Shown: positions 44,126 to 53,895, numbered from the stretch's first letter. The stretch: 64,000 bases of DNA from G963677915 sp963677915 (GCA_963677915.2 CAXXGE010000021.1:1-64000); one strand, 5' to 3'. The notes: generated from the letters alone by a model not told the origin. Numbers and translations are program-made.

Positions 44126-45739
44126 ATGCTCAAAGCGATGATTGTAGACGATGATATGCTCATACGCAGCATGCTGCGGTCCTTTGTGGACTGGCATGAA
44201 CAGGGATTCGACTTGGTGGATGAAGCCGTCGACGGTGTCGACGCAATCGAAAAAATCGAGAACCAGGTACCGGATCTGCTCGTGCTGGATATATCCATGC
44301 CGCAGATGGACGGTCTGGAAGTAATCCGTTATATCCGGAACAAAGGACTGGAAATAAAAATCATCGTCCTAAGCTGTCATGACGAGTTCCCATACGTCAA
44401 GGAGGCGATGTTCCTGAACGCGGACGAGTACCTTCTGAAGCATATGCTTTCTCCGGAAAACATCGTTGAAGCTGTGGGCAAGATGAGAGAGAAAATCGCC
44501 GAAGAGCGCACAATGAAAAAAAGCCAGATCCAAAAACAGAAGCGGATCGAAGAGGGCATGAGACTGCTTAGAAGCGAGTCGCTGATCCGCCTTCTGCGCG
44601 CCAGTGGCATAACGAAGGATATCATCGACAGCATAGGAAGATACGACCAGGAACTGCTTGAAGAAAACTACAGCATGATCCGTTTCAAAGTGAAGAATTA
44701 TGTCGGTGCAGTAAAGGAATTCGATCCTAACGGCGAAGAAATCATGGTGAAGGTTATCGACAATATCCTGTCTGAGATCGCTTCGGAAAGCTTCGAATTC
44801 AAGCAGGTGTATATGGGTCAGGGGGAGTTCGTGATGCTGGTCCATCTATCGACTTCGAGCCAGGCACGGGTGAAAAGAGAGCTTGAAACCATGGTGAAGC
44901 GGCTGGAGTATGCCCTCGATTCCTTTGTCCGCATAAAAACAGAGTTTGTCCTGTCCACGGAAACCCTATCCTACAGACAATTCGCCCAGTCCTACAGGAA
45001 ACTGGTTGATATCAGCAAGAATTTTTTCTATGATGACGCCTCCATCCTTATTGACGGTTTCTCCAAGCCAGTCAAGATGGGCAAGCTGAAGGTCAGCGTG
45101 GAACTGACGGACAAAATCAAGACGATGCTTGAAAAAAACCAGTTTGACAACATCGCTGAGGCGGTAAAGGATGAACATGAGGTCATGAGAGATGTGCGGG
45201 TCGATCCGGAAGCCATGATTGACTGGTACCTGGAGCTCAGCCGCAATCTGTGGAATTTTACTGCATTCCGATTCAAGGTGAAAATCGATTCTGAAAAGCG
45301 GAATGAATTTGTCGAACGCATAAAGAGCAGTGACAACGACAAGGTACTTTTTCAATCCTTCAAGGCTGTTGTGGGCTACATTCAGTCCCTGTTGGCCAGC
45401 GACCTGTATGAGGACGTGGACAACAAATACATCAAGGAAGCGCTTCGCTACATCCAGAGCCACTATATGGACAATCTTTCCCTGTCAGAGCTGGCAGATC
45501 ACCTGCGTGTAAACAGTGCCTACTTGAGCCATCTTTTCAAGGAATCCACAGACAGGAATTTCGTGGATTATGTCAAGGAAATAAGAATCAGGAAAGCATG
45601 CGAATTCCTTGACCATTCTGACATGAAAATCAAGGATGTCGGTGAAGCGGTCGGCATTCCAAACAGAAAATACTTCTCAAAAACATTCAAGAAGGTTGTC
45701 GGCCTCACGCCGCAGGAATACAAGACGAAATCACTTTAG
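44126..45739 (+). CDS. YesN-type response regulator (receiver + AraC helix-turn-helix)
   Basis: 537 residues. The receiver domain is at residues 1-120 with acidic pocket DDD (8-10) and phospho-acceptor Asp55 in LLVLDISMP. A long central region follows (about 125-420), and a C-terminal AraC-type double helix-turn-helix (about 430-535) with HYMDNLSLSELADHL and the second motif IKDVGEAVGIPNRKYFSKTF. The ATG at 44126 has AGAAGTGA upstream. It is followed by a YesM-type kinase and a membrane-anchored sugar-binding protein, which together look like a three-component sugar sensor driving the ABC transporter genes at 48685. Confidence 0.93.
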   Translation: MLKAMIVDDDMLIRSMLRSFVDWHEQGFDLVDEAVDGVDAIEKIENQVPDLLVLDISMPQMDGLEVIRYIRNKGLEIKIIVLSCHDEFPYVKEAMFLNADEYLLKHMLSPENIVEAVGKMREKIAEERTMKKSQIQKQKRIEEGMRLLRSESLIRLLRASGITKDIIDSIGRYDQELLEENYSMIRFKVKNYVGAVKEFDPNGEEIMVKVIDNILSEIASESFEFKQVYMGQGEFVMLVHLSTSSQARVKRELETMVKRLEYALDSFVRIKTEFVLSTETLSYRQFAQSYRKLVDISKNFFYDDASILIDGFSKPVKMGKLKVSVELTDKIKTMLEKNQFDNIAEAVKDEHEVMRDVRVDPEAMIDWYLELSRNLWNFTAFRFKVKIDSEKRNEFVERIKSSDNDKVLFQSFKAVVGYIQSLLASDLYEDVDNKYIKEALRYIQSHYMDNLSLSELADHLRVNSAYLSHLFKESTDRNFVDYVKEIRIRKACEFLDHSDMKIKDVGEAVGIPNRKYFSKTFKKVVGLTPQEYKTKSL

Positions 45740-45771
45740 CATATCGCTATGCTGATAGAAAGGGGACAGCT

Positions 45772-47553
45772 ATGAAGCACGGATTCAATATCTACAATAT
45801 CAGAACGAAGCTGGTGCTTGCAGTGTCCCTCGTCATCATCAGTGGTTCTGTCACAACACTGCTGCTTTTCTATAATTTTACCAGCAATTATCTTGCCGAG
45901 AAAATAGCTGATTCGACAACGGAACAGCTGAACAAGTATTCCAACATCATGAATGCCTACCTTGAGGAAGCCTATTACCAGGCGGTCCGCATTGCAACAG
46001 AACAGCGTTTTGCCCAGGCGGCCGCAGATGTTGCAGACGATGCAGCGGAAAGAGCAAGTACCATCAACAGCATTTTGATGAGCGAAGCAGAGAAAAGTGC
46101 GATCGTGGACTCTATCTACTATTACTCTGAACGGGATAAGACGGTCATCACATCCTACAATATCAGCCCATCTGAAAGGATTGAGAATGCCGGCGAATAT
46201 CCCTGGATAGCCATTGCCGAAAATCCTTTCGGTAAGATGGGGGATTCCTATAACATCAGTGTCTATGAAGATAGAATCGGATTGATCAGCAATCGCTACG
46301 TATCGGTTTCAAAGACAATCTACAGGGACAGCGGCGCCATGACAGGTGTCCTTTCAGTCAATATGAAGGAAAATACCATCTATGCCAACTTCTTCTACAA
46401 TATCGCCGGAAGTGACGGTTCGGAAGTGAAAATGGTCAGTCCCTCTGGTACGATCATTTCCTCTAGCAGTACAGAAAGCAATTATAAAAACATCACTCAG
46501 GCTGCGTATTACGAAACGATCAGAAGCAACGACAGCGGCTACTTTGTGGATGAGGTGGATGGCATCAGCAAGTTGGTCGTCTTCGTCACCCATCCGCTTT
46601 CTGAATATAAGCTGATCTACACCATTCCCTTTGCAGCGATTACTTCAGGGGTGGTCTACTTGAGAAACCTTGCATTTTTACTGTCGTTTCTCGGCATATC
46701 CATCAGTGTGTCCATCCTCTACTTTATTTCCAACGAATTCTACAAACCGATTCTTAAGATGAAAGGTGTCATGAAGGATTTCGAGGAAGGGCGGTTCGAT
46801 GTACGGATAGAGGAGGTCCGGGAGGACGAGTTCCGCCTGCTGTACAAAGGATTCAACAACATGGCAGAGGGTGTTGAAGAACTTATGGACAAAATCGTCG
46901 AACAGAGGCTTCGCATCAACCAGGTCAACTACAAGATACTTCAGACACAGATGACACCGCATTTCATCTACAATACCCTCTATTCAATCAAATGCGCGGC
47001 CATGCTGCACAAAGACAAGACGACCACGGAGATGCTGTCGGCGTTCATCGAACTGCTGCAGATCAGCACGGACAACAAGGTGGATCTGATTCCCCTTGAA
47101 ACGGAAATCAAGCAGCTGGACAACTACGTTTTACTACAGAAGCACAGGTACCAGGATGTCTTTGATATCGAATACGACATCGATGCACATTTCCTGAAGA
47201 AAATGGTGCCCAAGCTCATTCTGCAGCCGCTGGTGGAAAACTCGCTCAAATACGGCATAGACCTGAAAAAGGGCGGAGGGAAGATTACGCTGTCGGCCTA
47301 TGATACCGATGACGGTTTCAGGGTCGAAGTGACGGATAACGGCACACATGCGGATATGACGCGTATTGAGGAAATACTGTCCTCCGAGTCCTACGGCGAT
47401 TTCAGTGAAATAGGCATCAGCAATGTCAACCAGCGGCTTAAGCTCATCTACGGACAGGCGTTCGGCATACACTACACCCTGGATCAGCAAAAAGGCTTGA
47501 CTGCTGTTGTGGATTTCGGCAGCAATCCGATCGCCAATTATGACAAGATATGA
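45772..47553 (+). CDS. YesM/LytS-type sensor histidine kinase
   Basis: 593 residues. Membrane helix one is at about 14-34, an extracytoplasmic Cache-like region at 35-290, helix two at about 295-317, then HAMP (NEFYKPILKMKGVM), the His_kinase box QTQMTPHFIYNTLYS with the phospho-acceptor His, and an HATPase domain with QPLVENSLKYG and the GISNVNQRL G-box. It starts 32 bp after the response regulator gene and ends overlapping the binding-protein gene region. The ligand probably reaches it through the anchored binding protein encoded next. Confidence 0.94.
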   Translation: MKHGFNIYNIRTKLVLAVSLVIISGSVTTLLLFYNFTSNYLAEKIADSTTEQLNKYSNIMNAYLEEAYYQAVRIATEQRFAQAAADVADDAAERASTINSILMSEAEKSAIVDSIYYYSERDKTVITSYNISPSERIENAGEYPWIAIAENPFGKMGDSYNISVYEDRIGLISNRYVSVSKTIYRDSGAMTGVLSVNMKENTIYANFFYNIAGSDGSEVKMVSPSGTIISSSSTESNYKNITQAAYYETIRSNDSGYFVDEVDGISKLVVFVTHPLSEYKLIYTIPFAAITSGVVYLRNLAFLLSFLGISISVSILYFISNEFYKPILKMKGVMKDFEEGRFDVRIEEVREDEFRLLYKGFNNMAEGVEELMDKIVEQRLRINQVNYKILQTQMTPHFIYNTLYSIKCAAMLHKDKTTTEMLSAFIELLQISTDNKVDLIPLETEIKQLDNYVLLQKHRYQDVFDIEYDIDAHFLKKMVPKLILQPLVENSLKYGIDLKKGGGKITLSAYDTDDGFRVEVTDNGTHADMTRIEEILSSESYGDFSEIGISNVNQRLKLIYGQAFGIHYTLDQQKGLTAVVDFGSNPIANYDKI

Positions 47554-47567
47554 CAGGGGGGCTTCCG

Positions 47568-48545
47568 ATGGCAAAAATTAAAAAATACAGCATCAGACTG
47601 ATACTTGTGGCGGCCTCAATTGTGGCGGGTATATTTTTTGTTACTGTGATACTGGAGGGTGAAAGCCTTTTTGACAGAAATATCAGAAACCTTCGGGCTG
47701 ACAGGGAAAAGCCGACGGTTGCCATTGTGCTTAAAGCCCTTGACAGCGAGCATTGGGAGCAGATAAAAAGAGGTGCTGAGGACAGTGCCCGGGATTATGA
47801 TGTCAATCTAATTGTAAGAGCGCCCAATGTGGAAGAGAATACCAGCATGCAGTTCCGTATGGTCCAAGACCTTCTGAATGAGGATATCGACGCCTTGTTT
47901 ATTGCGCCATGTGATTCGGACGGGATTGTGCCTTTGATCAGAGACGCTGCATCACAAGACATCACCGTCATGACCATCGATACCAATGCCAATGTGCAGG
48001 CGGGAGTTGCGTCGTTTATCGGCACAAACAACTTCAAAGCAGGGCAGTTGGCGGGGGAAAGAATGAAAGAGATTCTGCATGGCGAGGGTTCAGTTATTGT
48101 ACTAACGGGCATTTTGGCGCAACAAACCCATAGGGACCGCCTCTTCGGCTTCAGTGACGCACTGGCAGGCAGCAATCTTGAGATAGGTCTGACGATTCCG
48201 GCGAACAGTGAGTCGAAGCTGGCCTACAAGGAAATGATTCACTATATTGATCAAGGGATCCAGATTGATGGTATCTTTGCCACGAACGGCTTGATGGCCT
48301 TGGGTGCTATGGAAGCCTTGAAGGAAAGGGGATTGACTGACGAAATACCGGTTATTGCATTCGATTATCAACAGGATCTCATACTGGCAATAGAAGAAGG
48401 CCTTCTCGACAGCACGGTCAGCCAGGATCCCTATAGCATGGGGTATCTTGTGATAGAGACCTATATGGATTACCGGGATGGGGAAAAGATCGAACCCTAC
48501 ATTGAAACCCAGTCCAGCATCATCACGAAATCAACACTTGAATAA
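47568..48545 (+). CDS. Membrane-anchored sugar-binding sensor protein (XylFII-like)
   Basis: 325 residues from ATG 47568 behind GGGGGG. Instead of a lipoprotein signal, one uncleaved-looking N-terminal helix (residues about 9-29) with flanking basic residues anchors a type-I sugar-binding domain: VAIVLKALDSEHWEQIKRGAE-type start, ALFIAPCDSDGI, and FATNGLMALGAME. This layout next to a YesM kinase and YesN regulator matches the clostridial XylFII-LytS-YesN system, in which the binding protein passes sugar information to the kinase. It differs from the transport lipoprotein at 48685, which has a lipobox. Confidence 0.82.
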   Translation: MAKIKKYSIRLILVAASIVAGIFFVTVILEGESLFDRNIRNLRADREKPTVAIVLKALDSEHWEQIKRGAEDSARDYDVNLIVRAPNVEENTSMQFRMVQDLLNEDIDALFIAPCDSDGIVPLIRDAASQDITVMTIDTNANVQAGVASFIGTNNFKAGQLAGERMKEILHGEGSVIVLTGILAQQTHRDRLFGFSDALAGSNLEIGLTIPANSESKLAYKEMIHYIDQGIQIDGIFATNGLMALGAMEALKERGLTDEIPVIAFDYQQDLILAIEEGLLDSTVSQDPYSMGYLVIETYMDYRDGEKIEPYIETQSSIITKSTLE

Positions 48546-48563
48546 AAGAATATCAAAAATTAT

Positions 48564-48597
48564 GAGACCTATTTGAAAGATATGGTCTCTTTTTTTG
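48564..48597 (+). terminator. Terminator after the sensor operon
   Basis: GAGACC (48564-48569) pairs with GGTCTC (48584-48589), extended by TAT/ATA, followed by seven T. It separates the sensor genes from the transporter genes. Confidence 0.75.
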
Positions 48598-48631
48598 TTT
48601 TCCAGAAAAGGGATAATAGTAGATGTAGCAA

Positions 48632-48651
48632 CTAAGCAATCGACTGCTTAG
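48632..48651. promoter_or_regulatory. Palindrome upstream of the ABC transporter operon
   Basis: CTAAGCA (48632-48638) and TGCTTAG (48645-48651) are perfect inverted arms around six bases. A GATAAT -10-like element lies just upstream at about 48612, so the palindrome is at or after the transcription start. It may be an operator or a 5' message hairpin. Confidence 0.45.
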
Positions 48652-48684
48652 ACAAAAATATAAGAGTTTTGGAAGGAGAAAATT

Positions 48685-49650
48685 ATGAAAAAAGTTATCG
48701 CATTGTTGCTTGTATTCGCCATGGTACTTCTGGCTGGGTGTGCAAAAGAGGAGCCGGCTACGACGGACAGTACTTCATCAACAAATGAAACAAGCAGCGA
48801 GACTACTGAAACATCATCAGAGGAACAACTGACAATCGGCTTTGTCGTTAAAGGTTCCGACGAACACTGGATCCAAGTGGAAAAAGGTGCCAAAGCGGCC
48901 GCTGAAGAATTTGGCGTCAACCTGGCATTCACAGGTCCTGCGAAAGAGACAATGATCGAAGAGCATACTGCCATGATTGAAAACAATATTACAAATGAAG
49001 TGGATGCGCTTTGCGTTGCACCGGTTCAACCGGCAGCACAGATAACCATCCTTTCGAGAGCGGTCGATGCAGGCATTCCACTGCTTCTGATCGATACTGA
49101 CGCTGATGTTGAAGGCAAGACTTCATTCCTTGGCACAGGTAACTATGCAGCTGCCGGACTTGCTGGCGAATACATCGCAGAGAAGCTTCCTGCAGGATCC
49201 AAAGTCGTCATCATCAGGGGTGCCCTTGGAGACAAAACACATGATGACAGAGCACAAGGTGCACAGGATGTCCTTGAAGAAAAAGGACTTGAAGTCATCG
49301 ATGTACAGCCTGCAGACAGTGATTCTGAAAAAGCGACAAACGTTATGGAAAACATGCTGCAAACACATGAGCAGATCGACGCTGTCTTTGTAACAGCAGA
49401 CCAAATGGCTCTTGGCGCTCTGCAAGCTATCCTGAAAACAGACAGAGACATCATGCTTATCGGCTTTGACGGATCACCAGGTGCACAGGAAAAAATCAAG
49501 GAAGGTGTTATGGAAGGTTCAGTAGCGCAAAATCCATACATGATGGGCTACCTTGGCGTTCAGAATGCTATCGAAGCAGTCAAAGGCAATCCTGTTGACG
49601 AAAGAATCGATACAGGTGCTAAACTTCTTACTATAGACACACTGGAATAA
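48685..49650 (+). CDS. Sugar ABC transporter substrate-binding lipoprotein
   Basis: 321 residues. The signal peptide ends in lipobox LLAGC (Cys19), followed by a Ser/Thr/Glu-rich linker to about residue 48 and a type-I (RbsB/inositol-binding-like) fold: IGFVVKGSDEHWIQVEKGAK, LLLIDTDADVEGKTSFLGT and VFVTADQMALGALQA. It captures a sugar or polyol, with inositol favoured by the neighbouring iolE and iolG genes. It leads the transport operon and a stable hairpin separates it from the ATPase gene. Confidence 0.92.
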   Translation: MKKVIALLLVFAMVLLAGCAKEEPATTDSTSSTNETSSETTETSSEEQLTIGFVVKGSDEHWIQVEKGAKAAAEEFGVNLAFTGPAKETMIEEHTAMIENNITNEVDALCVAPVQPAAQITILSRAVDAGIPLLLIDTDADVEGKTSFLGTGNYAAAGLAGEYIAEKLPAGSKVVIIRGALGDKTHDDRAQGAQDVLEEKGLEVIDVQPADSDSEKATNVMENMLQTHEQIDAVFVTADQMALGALQAILKTDRDIMLIGFDGSPGAQEKIKEGVMEGSVAQNPYMMGYLGVQNAIEAVKGNPVDERIDTGAKLLTIDTLE

Positions 49651-49687
49651 TACTAGAAACGCTACACTAGGTTACAGTCATTAACGG

Positions 49688-49730
49688 GTTGCTGAAGCGG
49701 TCGCAGTCACACTGCGATCGCCAAGGCAAC
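49688..49730 (+). other. Intercistronic hairpin between binding protein and ATPase genes
   Basis: Inner arms GCGGTCGCAGT (49697-49707) and ACTGCGATCGC (49711-49721) pair with one G-U, and outer arms GTTGC (49688-49692) and GCAAC (49726-49730) extend it. No T run. It should stabilise the upstream message and favour a higher level of binding protein. Confidence 0.65.
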
Positions 49731-49754
49731 CTTATCATTAACAAGGTGGTAGAT

Positions 49755-51260
49755 ATGGATAAAATATTTGAAGTCAAAAACATAACCAAACGGTTTCCCG
49801 GCGTTTTGGCATTAAGTGGCGTCTCGATGGATGTCTATCCCGGACAGGTGCATGGACTCCTGGGGGAGAACGGTGCCGGCAAATCGACACTGATCAAATG
49901 CCTCACCGGCATCCACCAACCTGATGAGGGAGACATCCTTTTCGAAGGGAAAAAAGTACAGCTGGAAAATCCAAAACAATCTATCGCCATGGGCATCAGC
50001 TGTATTTACCAGGAACTCAACGTTATACCGGAACTGTCGATTACCGACAATATATTTATAGGACAATATCTGCGAAACAAATCAGGCATGCTGGACTACA
50101 GCGCCATGCATAAAATCGCAGGAGAACTGCTGCAACAGCTGGGTCAAGATATCGATCCAAGGACTAAAATGAAGGATCTTGGTATTGGGCAGCAGCAGAT
50201 GGTGGAAATCGCTAAATCAGTCGGCAGGCATGCGAAAGTCATCATCATGGACGAGCCGACAGCCAGCCTTAGCCGCAGGGAGATCGACGAACTGATGAAC
50301 GTCGTCAGATACCTGATCAAACAGAATGTCGCCATCATTTTCATCTCGCATAAACTGGAAGAGGTATTTGAAATCTGCGATACGGTGACGATTCTGCGTG
50401 ATGGTCAGTTTATCGTCAGTGAAGATGTTGCAAATATGACAAACGAAAAACTTATTGCCAGCATGGTAGGCAGAGAGCTTAAGGAGCTGACACCGAAAGA
50501 GGATTGTGAAATTGGTGAAGAGGTTCTTAAAGTTGAAGGCTTGACCAGATACGGTGTGTACAAAGACGTGTCGTTTTCTGTCAAAGCAGGAGAGATTCTG
50601 GGCTTTGCAGGGCTTGTGGGTGCAGGCCGTTCGGAAACCATGTGCGGGCTTTTTGGAATAGATGAAATCGATAAAGGGAAAATCACCATCAAAGGAAAAG
50701 AAGTAACAATCAAGAGTCCAATCGATGCAATCAGAAATGGCATCGCTTTCGTTACGGAAGACAGAAAGGGCCAAGGCCTGGTGCTCAACGAGTCGGTTTC
50801 CAACAATTTGTCGCTTGTATCGCTTAAGGATAAATTTTCAAAAGGTGGTTTTATCAATAAAGGCAGCATTAAGTTATCCTCAAAGAAGCATGTAGATGCG
50901 CTAAGAATCAAAATTGCCGGACTGAACTACCCGGTTGGACAGCTCAGTGGTGGTAACCAGCAGAAGGTGGTTATCGGCAAATGGCTGAATACCGATCCTG
51001 AAATCTTCATTTTCGATGAACCCACAAGGGGAATAGATATTGGAGCGAAAATCGAGGTCTACAATGTTATGAACGATTTGACACGAGAGGGAAAAGCAGT
51101 CATCATGGTTTCTTCGGAACTGCCGGAAATCCTTGGTATGAGCGATCGTGTCGTGGTCATGAGAGAAGGGGAAGTCATGGGTGAATTAAAGCGAAACTCG
51201 GATACATTTACTGAAGAAACAATTATGAAAGCAGCTTGGGGAGGAAAGATCAATGGGTAA
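49755..51260 (+). CDS. Sugar ABC transporter ATPase (RbsA/MglA type)
   Basis: 501 residues with two ABC domains. Domain one has Walker A GENGAGKST, Q-loop IYQELNVIPEL and IIMDEPTASLS; domain two has the degenerate P-loop GLVGAGRSE, SGGNQQKVVIGKWL and IFDEPTRGID. ATG 49755 follows AAGGTGG. It energises import through the permease, whose gene overlaps its end by eight bases. Confidence 0.94.
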   Translation: MDKIFEVKNITKRFPGVLALSGVSMDVYPGQVHGLLGENGAGKSTLIKCLTGIHQPDEGDILFEGKKVQLENPKQSIAMGISCIYQELNVIPELSITDNIFIGQYLRNKSGMLDYSAMHKIAGELLQQLGQDIDPRTKMKDLGIGQQQMVEIAKSVGRHAKVIIMDEPTASLSRREIDELMNVVRYLIKQNVAIIFISHKLEEVFEICDTVTILRDGQFIVSEDVANMTNEKLIASMVGRELKELTPKEDCEIGEEVLKVEGLTRYGVYKDVSFSVKAGEILGFAGLVGAGRSETMCGLFGIDEIDKGKITIKGKEVTIKSPIDAIRNGIAFVTEDRKGQGLVLNESVSNNLSLVSLKDKFSKGGFINKGSIKLSSKKHVDALRIKIAGLNYPVGQLSGGNQQKVVIGKWLNTDPEIFIFDEPTRGIDIGAKIEVYNVMNDLTREGKAVIMVSSELPEILGMSDRVVVMREGEVMGELKRNSDTFTEETIMKAAWGGKING

Positions 51261-52239
51261 GCTAAATATCAAAATGTCATGGAAGGAACTGATGTTCAAG
51301 ATTGCACCGGTCATTTCGCTGGTTATCCTCTCGATATATCTGTCTTTTGCATCGGACAACTTCCTGAAAATCAACAATATGATGAACATTCTAAGGCAGG
51401 GATCGACAATCGCTCTTGTTGCACTGGGTATGCTGATTGTCATCATCACCGCCGGTATCGACCTGTCGGTAGGCCCTATCATGGCTCTGGCGATGGTGAC
51501 TGCGGGTGTTGCCATGCAGAAGGGTGTGACGAATCCTCTTACCATCGTCCTGATTATCCTTATCATGGGAACCATCATGGGCTTTGTCAACGGTATTCTT
51601 CTCACGAAGCTTCACTTGCCGCACCCATTCATCTCTACCATCGGTACGCGTAACGTCTATCAAGGGATTGCACTGTTCGTCAGTGGCGCGGCTCCCATTA
51701 TCGGATTCCCGAAGATTATTGAAGCACCGGGTGCAGCCAATGTCGGGAAATTCCCAGTCAGCTTCCTGATCGTGCTTATCGTCTATGTCATTGTTCATGT
51801 GATGCTGAACAACACTGTCTTGGGAAGGCAGATCTATTCGATAGGCGGTAATAGAACAGCAGCGACAGTAGCCGGTATCAATGTGGACAATGTACTTATT
51901 TTTGTCTATGCATTCTCCGGATTGATGTGTGCCTTCGCAGGTGTCATCTATATCGGACGTGTTGGCGCGGCGATACCTCTGGCAGGTCCAACGACTGACA
52001 TGGATGCCATCGCGGCGGTTATTATCGGCGGCGCTTCCTTCTCTGGAGGAAAAGGTACGGTCTGGGGTACGATGATCGGTGTCCTTCTTATCGCATTGAT
52101 CCGTAATGGTCTGAACCTGCTGAGTGCGGCTTCTGACCTGCAGTTCATCGTCATCGGTCTGGTCATCATCATTGCGGTATTTGCCGATGTAGTCAGAACG
52201 AAAGTTGAAGAAAAAGCAAGGAGGCTTGCAAAAGCATGA
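51253..52239 (+). CDS. Sugar ABC transporter permease (RbsC type)
   Basis: 328 residues with about eight to ten membrane helices. Family motifs are TAGIDLSVGPIMALAMVTAG, IGGNRTAATVAGINVDN and GGASFSGGKGTVWGT. It forms a homodimeric channel with the ATPase encoded upstream. Its end overlaps the iolE start by four bases (ATGA), so transport and the next catabolic enzyme are translationally coupled. Confidence 0.94.
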   Translation: MGKLNIKMSWKELMFKIAPVISLVILSIYLSFASDNFLKINNMMNILRQGSTIALVALGMLIVIITAGIDLSVGPIMALAMVTAGVAMQKGVTNPLTIVLIILIMGTIMGFVNGILLTKLHLPHPFISTIGTRNVYQGIALFVSGAAPIIGFPKIIEAPGAANVGKFPVSFLIVLIVYVIVHVMLNNTVLGRQIYSIGGNRTAATVAGINVDNVLIFVYAFSGLMCAFAGVIYIGRVGAAIPLAGPTTDMDAIAAVIIGGASFSGGKGTVWGTMIGVLLIALIRNGLNLLSAASDLQFIVIGLVIIIAVFADVVRTKVEEKARRLAKA

Positions 52240-53120
52240 TAAAGCTGGGAATCGCTCCAATCGCTTGGACAAACGATGATTTACACGAGCTGGGTGCTGA
52301 AAATACTTTCGAGCAGTGCATCAGCGAGATGGCGCTTGCCGGCTACAAAGGCAGCGAGATAGGCAATAAATATCCCAAGGATCCGGCTGTACTCAAACAG
52401 AAGCTGGATGTGAGGGGGCTTCAGATCTGCAATGCTTGGTTCTCTACTTTCTTCACTTCGAAACCAGCTGAGGAGACCTACGAAGAATTCATTAAATTCC
52501 GTGATTTCATGCATGCGCTGGGTGCCAAGGTGATTGGCTGCTCTGAACAGGGCAACTCTATCCAGGGCACTGACAAGGCGGTCTTTGATGAAAAGCCGGT
52601 CTACACGGAAGAAGAGTGGACCAAGGTAACGGAAGGGATGAACCGTCTGGGAGAACTGGCTGATGAGCTGGGTATGAAGTGCAGCTTCCACCACCACATG
52701 GGTACGGGCGTGCAGACACCTGAGGAAATCGACAGGTTCATGGAGATGACGAGCAATAAGGTCTACTTGTTGTTTGACTCGGGGCACCTGGTCTACTCGG
52801 AAGGCAACCAGCAGGCGGCCTACGATGTCCTGAAGAAGCATGTGAAACGTGTGGCCCATGTCCATTTGAAAGATGTCCGCATGGATGTTGTAGACAAAAT
52901 CAAGGCTGAGAAGAAGAGCTTTCTTGATGGCGTCAAAGCGGGTACGTTCACTGTACCGGGCGATGGCGATATCGATTTTACGCCGATTTTCGATACACTG
53001 AACGAGGCTGGCTATGATGGCTGGATGGTTGTAGAAGCGGAGCAGGATCCTGCAATCGCCAATCCGTTCGAATATGCACTGAAAGCCAGAAGCTATATCA
53101 AAGAAAAAACAGGTTTATAA
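52236..53120 (+). CDS. iolE: IolE-type 2-keto-myo-inositol dehydratase
   Basis: 294 residues. The N-terminus LGIAPIAWTNDDLHELG and ENTFEQCISEMALAGYKGSE are hallmark IolE sequence, followed by the TIM-barrel metal ligands in HHHMGTGVQTPEE, FDSGHLVYSEG and HVHLKDVR, then PGDGDIDF and VVEAEQDP. It dehydrates 2-keto-myo-inositol to 3D-trihydroxycyclohexane-1,2-dione, the step after IolG. It ends the ABC operon and is followed by a terminator. Confidence 0.92.
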   Translation: MIKLGIAPIAWTNDDLHELGAENTFEQCISEMALAGYKGSEIGNKYPKDPAVLKQKLDVRGLQICNAWFSTFFTSKPAEETYEEFIKFRDFMHALGAKVIGCSEQGNSIQGTDKAVFDEKPVYTEEEWTKVTEGMNRLGELADELGMKCSFHHHMGTGVQTPEEIDRFMEMTSNKVYLLFDSGHLVYSEGNQQAAYDVLKKHVKRVAHVHLKDVRMDVVDKIKAEKKSFLDGVKAGTFTVPGDGDIDFTPIFDTLNEAGYDGWMVVEAEQDPAIANPFEYALKARSYIKEKTGL

Positions 53121-53135
53121 TACTTCCTCTTATAT

Positions 53136-53173
53136 AAGACCCTCAAAAGGACAATGCTTTTGGGGGTCTTTGC
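53136..53173 (+). terminator. Terminator after iolE
   Basis: AAGACCCTCAAAAG (53136-53149) pairs with CTTTTGGGGGTCTT (53157-53170) with one wobble, then TTTG. Confidence 0.8.
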
Positions 53174-53179
53174 TATGCG

Positions 53180-53725
53180 TCATTTTTTTGGGGTTATCAT
53201 GCCAAGGCGCTCTGTCATCAGCAGTATATGGAGTATGAATCCGACCATAAAAAGCGGAGGCAGAGTGGCGCTTCCCGCATAAGCGGCAAGAGAATGACCA
53301 CAGCACCTGCGAGAGAAATCAAGATGCCATAGCGGATCAATGTCTTGTTGTTCAGTCTGAAGGATGCAAATCCCGAGAGGAACCGCCCAACTGTGATGCC
53401 TCCGAAATAGAGGGCAATCCATCGTGCAGCTGCTGCCCCACAGTCCCACGGACATTTCTGCGGTGACATAGAAAACAAAAGTGTCAAGGGCAAAAGGTAC
53501 CCCCTTGATTCTTAAGGGATTCGAATCAGGTGTCGCGTTCAGATGGGCCATGCCTTCCTTTGCGCCATCCGACGCTGCAACCTGATCCACAATGGCAGTG
53601 ATACGAACAGGATAAATGTCAGCTTGCCGGTGCCGATAATCCCTGTAGTGTCCAGGGGAAGATCGAAATCCATCCTCATGGCAGGCCAGGCAACACCGAG
53701 AAGGAGGATGTTGATCATCAATCAA
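53180..53725 (-). pseudogene. MFS transporter remnant
   Basis: Reverse-strand pieces in more than one frame resemble a major facilitator carrier: an N-terminal helix (MMINILLLGVAWPAMRMDF), a middle piece FYVTAEMSVGLWG and RWIALYFGGITVGRFLSGF, then FRLNNKTLIRYGI. Most of the roughly 400-residue protein is missing and the frame changes several times. No other gene is visible in 53174-53895. Confidence 0.7.
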
Positions 53726-53895
53726 TGGTTCCCTTTCTGGAAATGTCTGGGTGGATAGCCAAGATGCTTTTTGAAATTAAATAGACGGTGAAATTTGTGC
53801 GCTTGGACTTGCGTTTCAACCGTTCTTTTTTTGCTCAGATAACGTTTCCTGTGGTAGAATTGATACATGAATAAGATGTTGTGGAGGGGGACGAG

